Of a DNA stretch of 64,000 nucleotides, positions 25,488 to 36,300 are shown in pieces. Position 1 is the first letter of the stretch, and each line of letters opens with the position of its first letter. The stretch is from Vibrio hippocampi. Lineage in GTDB: Bacteria > Pseudomonadota > Gammaproteobacteria > Enterobacterales > Vibrionaceae. Both the position numbers and the translations under genes were made by a program. Under the pieces are notes generated by a model, which ran no database searches, was not told where the DNA came from, and was given only the letters and a program-made list of their open reading frames with translations. The stretch spans positions 1,736,001 through 1,800,000 of the forward strand of contig NZ_CAKLCM010000002.1 of NCBI RefSeq assembly GCF_921292975.1, given 5' to 3'.

Positions 25488-26819
25488 GTGAAAATCAGAA
25501 GTACAGCGCTAGTAAAAGGATTTAGACAATCTACGCCTTATGTCAATGCTCACCGCAACAAAACCATGGTCATTATGCTGGGTGGTGAGGCTTTCTATGA
25601 TAAAAATTTCACCAACATCATCAGCGACATCGCTCTACTTCATAGTCTGGGCGTTAAGCTAATCCTAGTACATGGTGCGAGACCGCAGATCAATCAGCTC
25701 GTGGATCTCCACCAGTGTCACTGCCCTTATCACAAAGGCGTGCGCGTCACGACAGAAGCGTGCCTCGACCTTGTGATGCAGGCAACCGGTAAATTGCAAC
25801 TCGATATAACAGCGCGACTCTCGATGAGCCTTAACAATACGCCAATGGCGGGCAATCAACTCAATGTCGTGAGTGGTAACTTTGTTATTGCTCAGCCACT
25901 CGGCGTCGATGATGGTATTGATTACTGTCACAGCGGGCGAGTCCGCCGTATTGATGTCAACGGGATCAACCGAGTACTCGACCAAGGTTCTATCGTTTTG
26001 CTGGGTCCTATTGCCGGTTCCGTTACCGGCGAAACTTTCAACTTAACGTCCGAAGAAGTCGCGACGCAAGTTGCGATTAAGCTAAATGCTGACAAGTTGA
26101 TTGGCTTTTGCTCTGAGCAAGGGGTTCTCGATCAAAATGGTGACGCGATTGCTGAGTTGTTTCCTAATGAATTAGGTCAACTGATCGAACAACTATCTCA
26201 TAAAGAGGATGAAGATCAGTCCAGTGGCACACTGAGATTCCTGCGCGGCTCTCGCTCGGCGTGTCGTGCTGGGGTTCCTCGTTGCCATCTTATTAGTTAC
26301 AAAATTGATGGTGCTCTGATTCAAGAACTCTTTTCTCTCGATGGTATCGGCACGCAAATTGTGATGGCTAGTGCTGAACAGGTGCGCCAAGCCGACATCG
26401 ACGACATTGGTGGTATCTTTGATCTAATACGCCCACTAGAAGAACAAGGCGTATTAGTACGCCGCTCTCGTGAGCAGTTAGAACAAGAAATCCGTCAATT
26501 CACTATTATTGAGAAAGACGGTTTAATCATAGGTTGCGCGGCTCTCTATCCCTACTTGAGTGAGAAAATGGCGGAAATGGCGTGTGTCGCCATTCACCCT
26601 GACTACCGCGACGGCAATAGAGGCGCACTGCTACTCAACTATATGAAGCAACAATCCAAGCCTTTGGGTATTGAAAGGATCTTTGTATTGACCACCCACA
26701 GTTTGCACTGGTTTAGAGAACAAGGTTTCTTGGAGACCGGATTGGAGTCGCTACCTATTGCGAAGCAAGATTTATACAACTTTCAACGTAATTCAAAAAT
26801 TCTACAAGCAACTATTTGA
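25488..26819 (+). CDS. argA: Amino-acid N-acetyltransferase (N-acetylglutamate synthase) ArgA
   Basis: The 443-residue protein starts at GTG 25488. The N-terminal two thirds is an amino-acid-kinase-like domain ([25 protein letters not shown], then [11 protein letters not shown]), which binds feedback arginine; the C-terminal third is a GNAT domain ([41 protein letters not shown]) that makes N-acetylglutamate from acetyl-CoA and glutamate, the first step of arginine synthesis. The AAK-plus-GNAT layout is the classical ArgA. It is monocistronic with a candidate ARG box upstream. Confidence 0.95.
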   Translation: MKIRSTALVKGFRQSTPYVNAHRNKTMVIMLGGEAFYDKNFTNIISDIALLHSLGVKLILVHGARPQINQLVDLHQCHCPYHKGVRVTTEACLDLVMQATGKLQLDITARLSMSLNNTPMAGNQLNVVSGNFVIAQPLGVDDGIDYCHSGRVRRIDVNGINRVLDQGSIVLLGPIAGSVTGETFNLTSEEVATQVAIKLNADKLIGFCSEQGVLDQNGDAIAELFPNELGQLIEQLSHKEDEDQSSGTLRFLRGSRSACRAGVPRCHLISYKIDGALIQELFSLDGIGTQIVMASAEQVRQADIDDIGGIFDLIRPLEEQGVLVRRSREQLEQEIRQFTIIEKDGLIIGCAALYPYLSEKMAEMACVAIHPDYRDGNRGALLLNYMKQQSKPLGIERIFVLTTHSLHWFREQGFLETGLESLPIAKQDLYNFQRNSKILQATI

Positions 26820-26853
26820 TTCTATTTCATATTCTGTCTGCCATTTACCCCAT

Positions 26854-26901
26854 GCTAACGCCTCTATGACAGCTAACGCCTCTATGAAAAAAGGGGCGTT
26901 A
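26854..26901 (+). other. 18-base tandem duplication forming an argA 3' hairpin
   Basis: GCTAACGCCTCTATGACA (26854-26871) is followed directly by GCTAACGCCTCTATGA (26872-26887). TAACGCC of the second copy pairs with GGCGTTA at 26895-26901, producing a likely 3' end of argA; the T-tract is poor. Confidence 0.65.
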
Positions 26902-27251
26902 TATAAATTCCTGAAATATCAACCGAATCAATTTTAATTTGTAGTATAAATCTCAAAAATAAAACACTAATAATGTTTACAACCTCACACTATGCGGTTA
27001 ATATTCACGCAAATTTCAGGGATTTTTGTGACGCAGATACGATTTTGGTCTGGTTGCATTGAAATTTACCGATTGTTTGCGCGAAAACTGACCATACAAG
27101 TTGATTAATCTGATTCAGTCATTGGGGTGACGCAGATTGCTTTGTTATTGGGTACATTTGTTATTAGGTACATTTGTTAGTAACGAAAACAGTTTGGTGC
27201 AAATCTTGGCAAGGAGGCGTATGTATCACTTAATAATTGAGAAAATTATAC
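26902..27251. other. 350-base region between argA and a small ORF
   Basis: No protein gene of normal size is seen. The region contains a repeated 11-mer, GTGACGCAGAT, at 27028-27038 and 27127-27137, and a 16-base tandem duplication TTATT(G/A)GGTACATTTG at 27145-27176. A strong ribosome-binding site AAGGAGG (27211-27217) precedes an ATG at 27221 that opens a 31-codon frame ending at 27316, overlapping the next ORF out of frame. It could be a leader, a small RNA or a regulatory region. Confidence 0.5.
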
Positions 27252-27431
27252 ATGCGTACTGTTATTTGCAATTCGATTCAAAGCTTCTGGGATATGGCGG
27301 AAAACCAAATGCTTGAAGGTTTGAATGTTCATTGTGTGTTTCCTGTAAGCGACAATCTAAAAAGTCTGATCGAAATTTATCAACAACAATATCGAATCAA
27401 CCAGATTTCTTTTTCTGACGTACTGAATTAA
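27252..27431 (+). CDS. Small protein of unknown function between argA and recD
   Basis: The 59-residue frame starts at ATG 27252 (a TTG at 27237 would add 5 residues) and stops at TAA 27431. I do not recognise it. The product is mixed-charge and soluble with two cysteines (MRTVICNSIQSFWDMAENQM at the start, QQQYRINQISFSDVLN at the end) and no signal peptide or membrane segment. No ribosome-binding site precedes the ATG at the right distance; a strong AAGGAGG lies 34 bases upstream and belongs to another frame. A perfect hairpin follows the stop by 2 bases, which argues that the stop is a real transcript end. It could be a real small gene or part of a noncoding transcript. Confidence 0.5.
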   Translation: MRTVICNSIQSFWDMAENQMLEGLNVHCVFPVSDNLKSLIEIYQQQYRINQISFSDVLN

Positions 27432-27433
27432 TG

Positions 27434-27460
27434 ATAAGCCCCTCATAATGAGGGGCTTAT
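27434..27460. other. Perfect 12-13-base hairpin after the small ORF (no U-tract)
   Basis: ATAAGCCCCTCAT and ATGAGGGGCTTAT are perfect inverted copies around a single A. Neither strand has a T-run after the stem. It separates the small ORF from the end of recD on the opposite strand. Confidence 0.8.
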
Positions 27461-27499
27461 GCGATCTGCCTTGATATTCAACTAGGCTTAGTTACCCCA

Positions 27500-29647
27500 T
27501 CAACTCTGCAAACGAATTCCCAAACCGCTGTGGCGTATCGTTTGCTGTCTGATGGATTTGGTAAACACCCCAGTTTCCGCCACCAAAGTAAGGCGTTTTT
27601 TGGCACGAGTAATCCCGGTATAGATCAGCTCTTTGGTTACGATTGGGCTTATGTCGGTTGGTAGTACCAGATAAGTATGGGAAAACTCACTGCCCTGCGA
27701 TTTATGTATCGTCATCGCATAGGCGGTTTCATGTTCCGGCATTCGGCTCGGTAGAATCGCTTTGATACTGCCGTCGGGGAGCTCAAAGTAGATTTTTAAC
27801 TTACTCTCTGCGGTTGTTTGATCTTGTAAACAAAGACCAATATCACCGTTAAACACGCCTAATGCAGCATCATTGCGCGTCACCATAACGGGACGACCGA
27901 TGTACCACTCTTTGTCTTTATCGACAGAGATCTGACCGACACGTTGCAATCTTTGCTCGATACGCTGATTAAGACCAACAACACCAAAATCCCCCTCTCT
28001 TAATGCGCACAGTAGACGGCTTTGCGCAAAGTTTTGTAGTGCTTCGTGGGCTAGCTTATCCATCTGATATTGATCAATAACATCGCGTTGAGGCTGGCGT
28101 GCCAACGTCAAATAGTGGCGATATTCATCCGCCAGACGCGTAATCAGCGTGGTATAGCTATCTCCTGACAAAGCTTGCCACTCAATATCGGCAAAACCCT
28201 TGTCCCAGACGTTCATGGCTTGGGTACTGTTGCCTCGATTGACCTGTTTCGCTAACTGACCAATCCCTGATCTTGCATCAAAACGATAGCTTTTTTGTAG
28301 CACACAGAGGCTATCGGCAATCGCTGAATGTGGTTGCGTCGGTTGCCAATCGGTGAGTTTATTTGAATCGTGTCCAGTCAGGTTGGCAATCATACGACTT
28401 TGCGCGTTACTGTAACCCTCGGTGGCAAACTGGCAGATATCTGATAACACCGCCCCTGCCTCGACGGAGGCTAACTGGTCCTTATCTCCTAACAGAATGA
28501 GTCTCGCATGACTAGGCAGAGCGTCGAGTAAGCGGTACATCATCGGCAAATCCACCATAGAGGCTTCATCAAGTACCAACACATCCAAATGCAGCGGATT
28601 GTCTTTATCGTGGCGGAAACCGACTCGTCCGGGTATCGCGCCAAGTAAACGGTGAATCGTACTGGACTGGGTCGGGATCTGTTTGCGTATATCATCAGTA
28701 ATTGGCAGCTCACCGACGGCCTGACCAATAGATTCCGTTAGGCGTGCAGCGGCTTTACCCGTCGGTGCCACTAAATTAATCACTGGCTGGCGACCTACCT
28801 GATTCGACTGATAAACCAAGGCAGACAGTAATTTGGCCACCGTTGTGGTTTTACCAGTACCAGGGCCGCCGGAGATCACCGCAAAACGGCGAGTTAACGC
28901 CACAGCCGCGGCTACCTTCTGCCAATTAAAACAGGCAGATTGTGGAATCAACTGCTCAAGCGGTTGCAAGGCTTGTTCAATATTGGCTTGGCCGATCAGA
29001 TGCTCAACCTCCCCCCAATGAATGCTGTCGGCTTGAATGACATCAAGCTGGTCACAGACGAGTTGTTGACGACTCACCGCGCTGCCACCGCTGGCGATAT
29101 TGTCAACGATTGCGGCATACAGCAAATCATAACGACGTTTAAATAGTTGATTGAGCTGCTCTGCAATGGTGGCGACTTGCTCTGCGTCCATCTCGATCGG
29201 CTGTGCCATCGCAAGAATTTGGCTGGCGATGCTCTGCTCATAAAAACAGTAGCGCTGTAAATAAAGGCGACCATTTTGCCACATCAATGGCTTGTCAGCT
29301 TGTACATGCTGCGTTGGTTCAAGACAACTGATGACTTGAGAAGATGCCATCACCGCTAACCAATCTATGCTGGCGATTTTGTTATCGATCGCCTTCGCGG
29401 CTTCTCCATAAATCCCCATTAATTTGGCACTGGGTAATGCAAACTCACCCTGATTTTCAAGCTGTAAACAGATATGCCCCTGACCAAAATGGGCGCTGGT
29501 TAATGCCGCTAACCAAGTGACTTCATCAGAATATTGGGGTTCAAGAGACGCCACAAACTTAGCGAATTGCAGATCGATCGGGCGAATGATTTTTTTGTTA
29601 AAGAGGATCTGCACTAACTCAGTCAGTGATTGAAATGATAAGGACAT
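27500..29647 (-). CDS. recD: Exonuclease V (RecBCD) subunit RecD
   Basis: RecD is the fast 5'-3' helicase of the RecBCD recombination-repair complex. The 715-residue protein carries the SF1B motif I VISGGPGTGKTTTVAKLLSAL (about residue 262), motif Ia LVAPTGKAAARLTESI, motif II LDEASMVDLPMMYRLLD, motif III LILLGDKDQLASVEAGAVL, and motif VI YAMTIHKSQGSEF plus YTGITRAKKRLTLV. The N-terminal about 110 residues form the domain that contacts RecC. Length is slightly above E. coli RecD. The start overlaps the recB stop (TAATG). Confidence 0.97.
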   Translation of the reverse strand: MSLSFQSLTELVQILFNKKIIRPIDLQFAKFVASLEPQYSDEVTWLAALTSAHFGQGHICLQLENQGEFALPSAKLMGIYGEAAKAIDNKIASIDWLAVMASSQVISCLEPTQHVQADKPLMWQNGRLYLQRYCFYEQSIASQILAMAQPIEMDAEQVATIAEQLNQLFKRRYDLLYAAIVDNIASGGSAVSRQQLVCDQLDVIQADSIHWGEVEHLIGQANIEQALQPLEQLIPQSACFNWQKVAAAVALTRRFAVISGGPGTGKTTTVAKLLSALVYQSNQVGRQPVINLVAPTGKAAARLTESIGQAVGELPITDDIRKQIPTQSSTIHRLLGAIPGRVGFRHDKDNPLHLDVLVLDEASMVDLPMMYRLLDALPSHARLILLGDKDQLASVEAGAVLSDICQFATEGYSNAQSRMIANLTGHDSNKLTDWQPTQPHSAIADSLCVLQKSYRFDARSGIGQLAKQVNRGNSTQAMNVWDKGFADIEWQALSGDSYTTLITRLADEYRHYLTLARQPQRDVIDQYQMDKLAHEALQNFAQSRLLCALREGDFGVVGLNQRIEQRLQRVGQISVDKDKEWYIGRPVMVTRNDAALGVFNGDIGLCLQDQTTAESKLKIYFELPDGSIKAILPSRMPEHETAYAMTIHKSQGSEFSHTYLVLPTDISPIVTKELIYTGITRAKKRLTLVAETGVFTKSIRQQTIRHSGLGIRLQS

Positions 29648-32600
29648 TAGTCGTTCACTCCTGTCGGTTCATCCATGGGATGCAATGCGTTGCCATCTTC
29701 GCCCTGGATTAATTTATCCAGTGAAGTGACCAATGCCTCTGACGGTTTGGTGTAAAAAATACCAGATTGAGCTCCCGGTTTAATCCCTCGTAAAAACAGA
29801 TAATAAACCCCACCAAAATGTTGTTCATAGCGGTAATCAGCAAGTCGGGTTCGTAGAAAACGATGCAGTGCCAGCGCATAGATTTGATACTGCAAATCAT
29901 AACGGTGATCGACCATGCTATGCTGCAATTGATGGTTTAAATAATAACTCTCATCATCACCTAAATAGTTCGATTTCCAGTCAAGAACATAGTATTTACC
30001 TTGATGCTCAAACACTAAGTCAATAAAGCCTTTCAGCATCCCCTTAACTGGGTAGAAGCCTAAGTCCTCTGTCTGTTGCGACAAGGGATCGTGAGCTTTA
30101 ATCACTTGAGACAGCACCGGCGCTTGCAGCAAACTGATGGGCAATAAGAACTCCATCTCCACCAAACGTTGGGTTTTATCCTTATGTTTTAACCGTAGCT
30201 CTTTCCCATCTAGCGAGGTATTCATAACATCGTCGACCAATTGGGTGACAATCGGTAGCCACTCCAACTCGTACTGTTCTTTGATCAATAAATCCGTGAT
30301 GATTTGTTGATTGGCTTCACTGGATGCTGGTTCGGTAAACTCCACTTCCTCGAAGATAGTGTGTAAAAATGTTCCCGGTCGCGCTCCTTTTGGAAAGTGA
30401 AAAATCGACTTTTCTGGCTCGATAATCTCAAGCGTCTCTTGCTCTTGTGACGAGTCGATATCAATACCTGCGGATTCAATAAACACTTGCTCGTCACTGG
30501 ATTTATGACCTTGCTTCACCAAAGAGGAATAACTGGTAAAGCGCCAATCTCGGTCAATATGGCGAGTCAACTTAGCGGCTTCTAACTGCGGTATCTGACT
30601 CTGTTTTGCTTGATAGTGGAAGTCGCTCACTTGCGGCACGTCGGTTACTTTAATGCCATCATGCTGCTGAGCCAGTTTGCCCAGCGCTTGCGCTAATCCA
30701 TCAACCCCAAGCTCTGCGCCATTTTGAATCAGGTGCCCTATCGCACTGCAATGTACGCCTGTGGGCTCTTTGACTTGGCGTCCATTACGAATCGGAGCCA
30801 CACCGATAAAGCAGCCAAACACCGCGCGGGTCAAGGCGACATAAATCAAGCGCAAGTCCTCAGCCAAGCGCTCATGGTCAGCTTGCGCCAGTGCCGCTTT
30901 CGATTTCTTTAAATCCAGTGTGGCTAAGCCTTGCTGCTCGTCGTAAAACTTCGCCTCTTGAGCTTCGCGATAGCTGACCACAAAGGGCAGGTAGACCAGG
31001 TTATACTCCAAACCTTTCGATTTATGGATGGTGACGATTTGTACTAGGTTGCGCTCTGATTCTAGGCGCTGAATATAGCTGTCATCACCATTTTGCCCAC
31101 TCTGGGCATCTTCAACCCTCTGTCCAAACCAACGCAGTAGCGCACTATCGCTTTCGACTTCTTGACGCTGACTCTGCAACAGTTCAGCGAGGTGCAGATA
31201 ATCCGTTAGCCAGCGCTCACCCATGGTATGCGACAGAAAGCGAATCGCTAGCGCTCGGTGCAATAACACCTTACGCAACATCGGTAGCACGCCTTTACCT
31301 TGCCACTCCGCTCGATACTGTTTAAATTCGGCAACCCACTGTTCCCAAACATTTTCATCATTATTGATTTGGTCAAGCTGCTCTGCAGAGAGGTCAAAAA
31401 GCTCGGTCGCTATCGCCGCTTTTAGCAGACGTTCGTCCCCTTGATACCACACGGACATCAACAAACGCAGCATATCTCGCGCAACCTCGCTGGCAAAAAC
31501 ACTATCGCGATTCGATAAATAGACGCTCGCGACCCTTCGAGAGGCAAGCGCTTGCTTGACCATTTTGGCTTCATTACCGGTGCGTACCAAAATCGCGATA
31601 TCACTGGCTTGAATATCTTGGTATCGCGGCTCACCTTTACTCGATTCCACCAGCTGTGCTTGCTGATTATCGCCTTGCGCTAAAAGCGTCGCGATATGCT
31701 CTGCGGTCGCCTCCGCCATGGTTTGCTGATATTCCCCTTTTGCAACGGGTTTATCGTTTTGCTGCAACCAAAATTCAATCGCTGGCTGTTTTTCACCAGC
31801 TCTCTCCCAATGGTTCAGATGAGCTTTGGGGCTAGAATTAACCGGATAAAAAGGAATGTCATCATCATAAAGGAATGGAGATTGAGACTGCTTAAACAGC
31901 GTATTGACCCCCTGCACCATCCCGTCAGTAGAGCGCCAGTTGGTGCCCAAGGTGTAGTGATCGCTGACCTGATTTCGGGCTTGGATATAGGTAAAAATAT
32001 CCGCACCACGAAAGCCATAGATAGCCTGCTTAGGGTCACCGATCATAAACCAACCACACTCAGGATTGTCGAGATAAATACGACTAAAAATATGGTATTG
32101 CAGTGGATCGGTATCTTGAAACTCATCGATCATCGCCACCGGATATTGACTGCGAATCTTGTCCGCTAACAAGTCGCCACTCGGTTGGTCGAATGCGGCG
32201 GATAAGTGACTGAGCAAATCATCAAAAGAGAGCCACTGCTTGGCATTTTTCACCTTACGCAGACGCTCGCGACATTCGCGAATTGCCAACATCATCAGTG
32301 GGTTTTTCAACTCCGGTGGCGTCTCTAACAGCTCATCAATGGCAGCGAATACCGGTAACTCAGGAACCTCGCCTTTGCTGGTTTTATCCGCTAACACTTG
32401 TTGCGAGAATTTCTCTAACTGATCAGGGAGGTAATAGTCCTTGGTTTCCGTATTCGACCAAGCGGTTACCGCCGTAATCCAAGCAGGTAAATAGCGCTTG
32501 CTGTAGCTCTTTTTATTCACTCCAGAGGCGTTGATCACCGCTTCAACGTCTGAGGCTGCCTCCACCCAAAGCGATTTAATTTTGCCAATCTTAACCAGAT

Positions 32601-33285
32601 ACTCTTGATGCAACTGATACAGATCATCGGGCTCAACGGCGCCGGTGATGTTAATCGCTGATCCGGTTAAATAATTCGAAATATCACTTAATAGAGCGGA
32701 TGGGGTCGACCAGATGGTACGAACTTGTTGAGCGAGTTCAGGTGGCAATGGGTAAAAATGGCTGCGCCAAAAATCCGCCACGACTTGGGCTTTCAAGCGG
32801 CTTTCATCGGTAATAAATTCGTTGTTAAAACGCGCACCCGATTCAAACGCATTTTGTGTCAGCATGCGTTGGCAAAATCCGTGGATAGTATAAACCGCGG
32901 CTTCGTCCATTTGGCGTTCTGCTTGTAGCAGGGCTTGCATCGCAAAGCGATGATCGGTGACCTGCTGTAACAGAGGTTCAATAATAGGGTCATTACTGCT
33001 GCCGCGGGCAAAGGCGATTCGGGCATCGTGAATACGTTTACGAATACGGTCGCGCAATTCAGCCGTTGCCGCTTCAGTGAACGTGACCACCAAAATTTGG
33101 TCAACGGTTAACGGCTGTTGGTGACGACTGTTATCGCAACCATGCCCCAGCAACAGACGTAAATATAGACCCGCTATGGTGAACGTTTTTCCCGTCCCCG
33201 CGGAGGCTTCAATTAAGCGCGCACCATGCAGAGGAAACGACATGGTTTGCAAAGGAGTTGGTTGCTGTGAAGGCTTATCGGACAT
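29647..33285 (-). CDS. recB: Exonuclease V (RecBCD) subunit RecB
   Basis: RecB is the 3'-5' helicase and the only nuclease of RecBCD. The protein (1212 residues from ATG 33285; GTG at 33294 is less likely) has helicase motif I EASAGTGKTFTIAGLYLRLLLG near residue 27, motif II AMIDEFQDTDPLQYHIF, motif VI LRLIYVALTRAVFGCFIG, and the C-terminal nuclease domain with GFIDLVFEHQGKYYVLDWKSNYLG and LQYQIYALALHRFLR, where Asp and Lys of DWK are catalytic. The protein is complete. It follows recC by 56 bases; ptrA, which lies between recC and recB in E. coli, is absent. Confidence 0.97.
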   Translation of the reverse strand: MSDKPSQQPTPLQTMSFPLHGARLIEASAGTGKTFTIAGLYLRLLLGHGCDNSRHQQPLTVDQILVVTFTEAATAELRDRIRKRIHDARIAFARGSSNDPIIEPLLQQVTDHRFAMQALLQAERQMDEAAVYTIHGFCQRMLTQNAFESGARFNNEFITDESRLKAQVVADFWRSHFYPLPPELAQQVRTIWSTPSALLSDISNYLTGSAINITGAVEPDDLYQLHQEYLVKIGKIKSLWVEAASDVEAVINASGVNKKSYSKRYLPAWITAVTAWSNTETKDYYLPDQLEKFSQQVLADKTSKGEVPELPVFAAIDELLETPPELKNPLMMLAIRECRERLRKVKNAKQWLSFDDLLSHLSAAFDQPSGDLLADKIRSQYPVAMIDEFQDTDPLQYHIFSRIYLDNPECGWFMIGDPKQAIYGFRGADIFTYIQARNQVSDHYTLGTNWRSTDGMVQGVNTLFKQSQSPFLYDDDIPFYPVNSSPKAHLNHWERAGEKQPAIEFWLQQNDKPVAKGEYQQTMAEATAEHIATLLAQGDNQQAQLVESSKGEPRYQDIQASDIAILVRTGNEAKMVKQALASRRVASVYLSNRDSVFASEVARDMLRLLMSVWYQGDERLLKAAIATELFDLSAEQLDQINNDENVWEQWVAEFKQYRAEWQGKGVLPMLRKVLLHRALAIRFLSHTMGERWLTDYLHLAELLQSQRQEVESDSALLRWFGQRVEDAQSGQNGDDSYIQRLESERNLVQIVTIHKSKGLEYNLVYLPFVVSYREAQEAKFYDEQQGLATLDLKKSKAALAQADHERLAEDLRLIYVALTRAVFGCFIGVAPIRNGRQVKEPTGVHCSAIGHLIQNGAELGVDGLAQALGKLAQQHDGIKVTDVPQVSDFHYQAKQSQIPQLEAAKLTRHIDRDWRFTSYSSLVKQGHKSSDEQVFIESAGIDIDSSQEQETLEIIEPEKSIFHFPKGARPGTFLHTIFEEVEFTEPASSEANQQIITDLLIKEQYELEWLPIVTQLVDDVMNTSLDGKELRLKHKDKTQRLVEMEFLLPISLLQAPVLSQVIKAHDPLSQQTEDLGFYPVKGMLKGFIDLVFEHQGKYYVLDWKSNYLGDDESYYLNHQLQHSMVDHRYDLQYQIYALALHRFLRTRLADYRYEQHFGGVYYLFLRGIKPGAQSGIFYTKPSEALVTSLDKLIQGEDGNALHPMDEPTGVND

Positions 33286-33341
33286 GATATTCACTCTTAC
33301 AGTTAAAGCTGAAAAACGACGAAATCAAAAAAACACCCATG

Positions 33342-36300
33342 TTACGATTGTCCCGCAGAATAATAATCTTCACGGGTCACACTGTAAGTGACCGCTGGCT
33401 CCAGTACCCATTGCGTCATTCGCATACTCTCTTGTGCTAACTCATCATTCCATTGCGACCACACGCGAGCAATATAGAGATTGGCACCTTCACCCGTCAT
33501 GTTGTAGCCACCGTTAAAACGGGTTGCCATCTTGCTAAGCATTTTCTCTTGATTCGGTGTCCATTGCCCCTTAACCATATTAGCCTGAACTCCGTCCATT
33601 GCTGTCTCTGGGAAGTAGGCCAAAGGCTGATCTAAACCTGAGAAATAGTATTCCAGCAATTTAGTCAGGTGCTGCTTAGCCGTTTCGGCATCAATTTTCG
33701 GTAATACACGGTGAACCACGCCCTCTTTTTTATCATAAGCCAGTAGATGCGTTGCTCGACTGCTGCCACTGACGGCAACCAGCAGATGCTCAATCCATGC
33801 ACTCAAATAGTCTTGACCTCTCAAGCGACCACTTCTGTAACGCACTAAACCAGAGCCATACACCTGCTTGACCCAGCCTTGCAGTTTGACATCAATGCCA
33901 TTGATACTGGTATTGAATATCACCTCGATATCCGGCTGCTCATTAGCGGTCAAAGGACGAATCATTTCCGCTAGCTCTGTGGTCTGGGAAATATTGCCTG
34001 CTAACTCCAGATCACCAAAACTGCCCACCGGCAACTGTCCTTGTGCTTTCTGTTGCTGAGTGAACTCGGCAATCAGGTGAGTTAACTCCTCTGCCGGCGA
34101 TTTCACTATCGCTTGCAACAGCGCTTGTCTTAGTTTGAAGCTCTCTAGATTGTTGAGCGCGAATGGCTCATCCTCTTCGATAGCAAAACTCTGCTGATCA
34201 AAATTGACTTGAAGGCGGCGATTAAATAAATACTGCACCGGCAAACGCCAAAAGCGTTGCAGCTCGGTGAGTTCTAACTCCACCTCGTGCTGAGAATAAA
34301 CGATCGGTGGCAGCTTAAAGATCACATTATTGGCTGCAGTTGGCGGTGTGTTTTGCGCTTGACGCTCGGCGGTAGCTAACCACTCACTCGCATAACTAGA
34401 ATAGTTTGGCTCATGTTGTGCTTCATCGACGACAAGGTAATTATTAGCACTGAACGGCACCATGGGATAATCGCTGACTAAATGCTGTATCAGTTTGCTG
34501 GCTGAGGCATCGACATCAAGGTGTTTATCGGCGCTCAAACAGTAGTTTTGTTGACAATATTCAATCAACTCTGACACCAGAACCGAAGGCACTTTTTCGC
34601 TATTGTCTTGGATTGAACGCCCCACATAACTGATATAAAGGCTCTCTTGTGCCGACAGCATCGCTTCAAGGAAGAGATATCTATCGTCATCACGACGCGA
34701 GCGATCCCCGGCGCGATTTCTACCGGTCATCAGATCAAAGCTCTCTGGTGCAATACTCCTTGGATACACCCCATCGTTCATTCCCAGTAAGCACACCGTT
34801 TTAAAAGGAATCGAGCGCATTGGCATCAAGGTACAAAAGTTCACTTGTCCGGCAAGGAATCGTTGGCTAACTCGCACACCAGACAGTTTATTGGCAAAGT
34901 AGTCGCGAATAATGGTCGGTGATAACGGTTGAGAGAACTGCGCTTGTTGCAACTGAGTCTTGAGTCCAGCCACCGTATCTTGTATCGATTTAACGACAAC
35001 CTCACCCTCCAATTCAACCGCAAAGAAATCCACCAACAACTGATTGATGATCTGCTGCCACTGCTCGACATCGACGACCTGATTGAGCTTGCTACGATAT
35101 TGGATCACGGTATCAATATATTGAGCCAATTTACCGACGGTCTCAGCTTGCATACCTTGAGTCTGTTCGTACGGGGCGATCACGCTCTCTTCAGTGGTCA
35201 ACAAACCGAGCTCTTGTGTCATCGCATAACCCGCCAGCATTCGGGATAAACCAAATACCCAAGAGTTTTGTTCAAGGCTGGGCAGCTCAAACTCTGTCGC
35301 GGTGTCGGCGTTTAATCCCCAGCGAATATGCGCCTCCTCGACCCACTCTTTAATCACCGAAAATTCGTGTTCGGTCAGGTCAAACTTGGCGAGCACCGCC
35401 GGCACCTCAAGCAGAGACAGGAGTTCACTGTTGGAACAGCGACTCTCCGGCAGCATAAGCAGCTGATTAAACGCATTGAGCAAAGGCGACTCTTTGTCAG
35501 CGGTGCGGTCAGAAATAGAAAACGGGATATAGCGTTCATCACTGGCGTTACCAAACACCGCAGAGATAGCAGGGCTATAGGTATTGATATCCGCCACCAT
35601 CACGATGACATCACGCGGTTTTAGATTTGGATCGGCGGCGAACATTTCAAGCAATCGGTCATGCAATACCTCAACCTCACGCATTGGGCTATGGCAGACA
35701 TGAACCGATAGCGAGCGGTCATCGCGCTCTATGGTTAATTTGTGGTTGGAGTTGTCCAGCACATGGTCATTTTGATGCTCTTCCAAATTGAGTACATCCG
35801 CCTGAATATGACGCAGCAGTGAATTGCGCTCCACCTCGGCAAAAGCGACGATTTCATTGGCTTCCATTTGCGACAACAGATACAGATTATCTCGTCCCAA
35901 TTTCCCCATCGACGCCAACAAACCGTTACCGACTTGGCTGATATGCAGTTCATCATCAATATTTTGTTCAATATCGCCTTTCAGTTGCTCAACCAAAGGC
36001 AACTGATTGTCATCTTCCGGTAGCGCCAAGTCGGTCAATTGTTTGCGTTTTTTCAGTGCCAAATGAGCCAGATATTTTCGGTCACGCACTTCACCCCAAT
36101 AGAACTGACACGGGTTGGTAAACATCAAATGCACATCAATATGCTGACCCAATGCTTTTAGAGCATCCAAGTAACGCGGCGGTAGAGAAGAAATACCAAA
36201 CACAAACAGACGCTTGGGCAATTGCACCGATTCTGGCAGTGCAGAATGCTCAAGCGTGTCAATGAAGTCTTGATAAAGATTGGCTCGATGATAAGGAGAC

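Noticed and set aside
31696..32169. A 157-codon open frame antisense to recB
   Set aside because: It lies fully within recB on the other strand and has no recognisable domain or ribosome-binding site; it is a by-product of recB codon composition.
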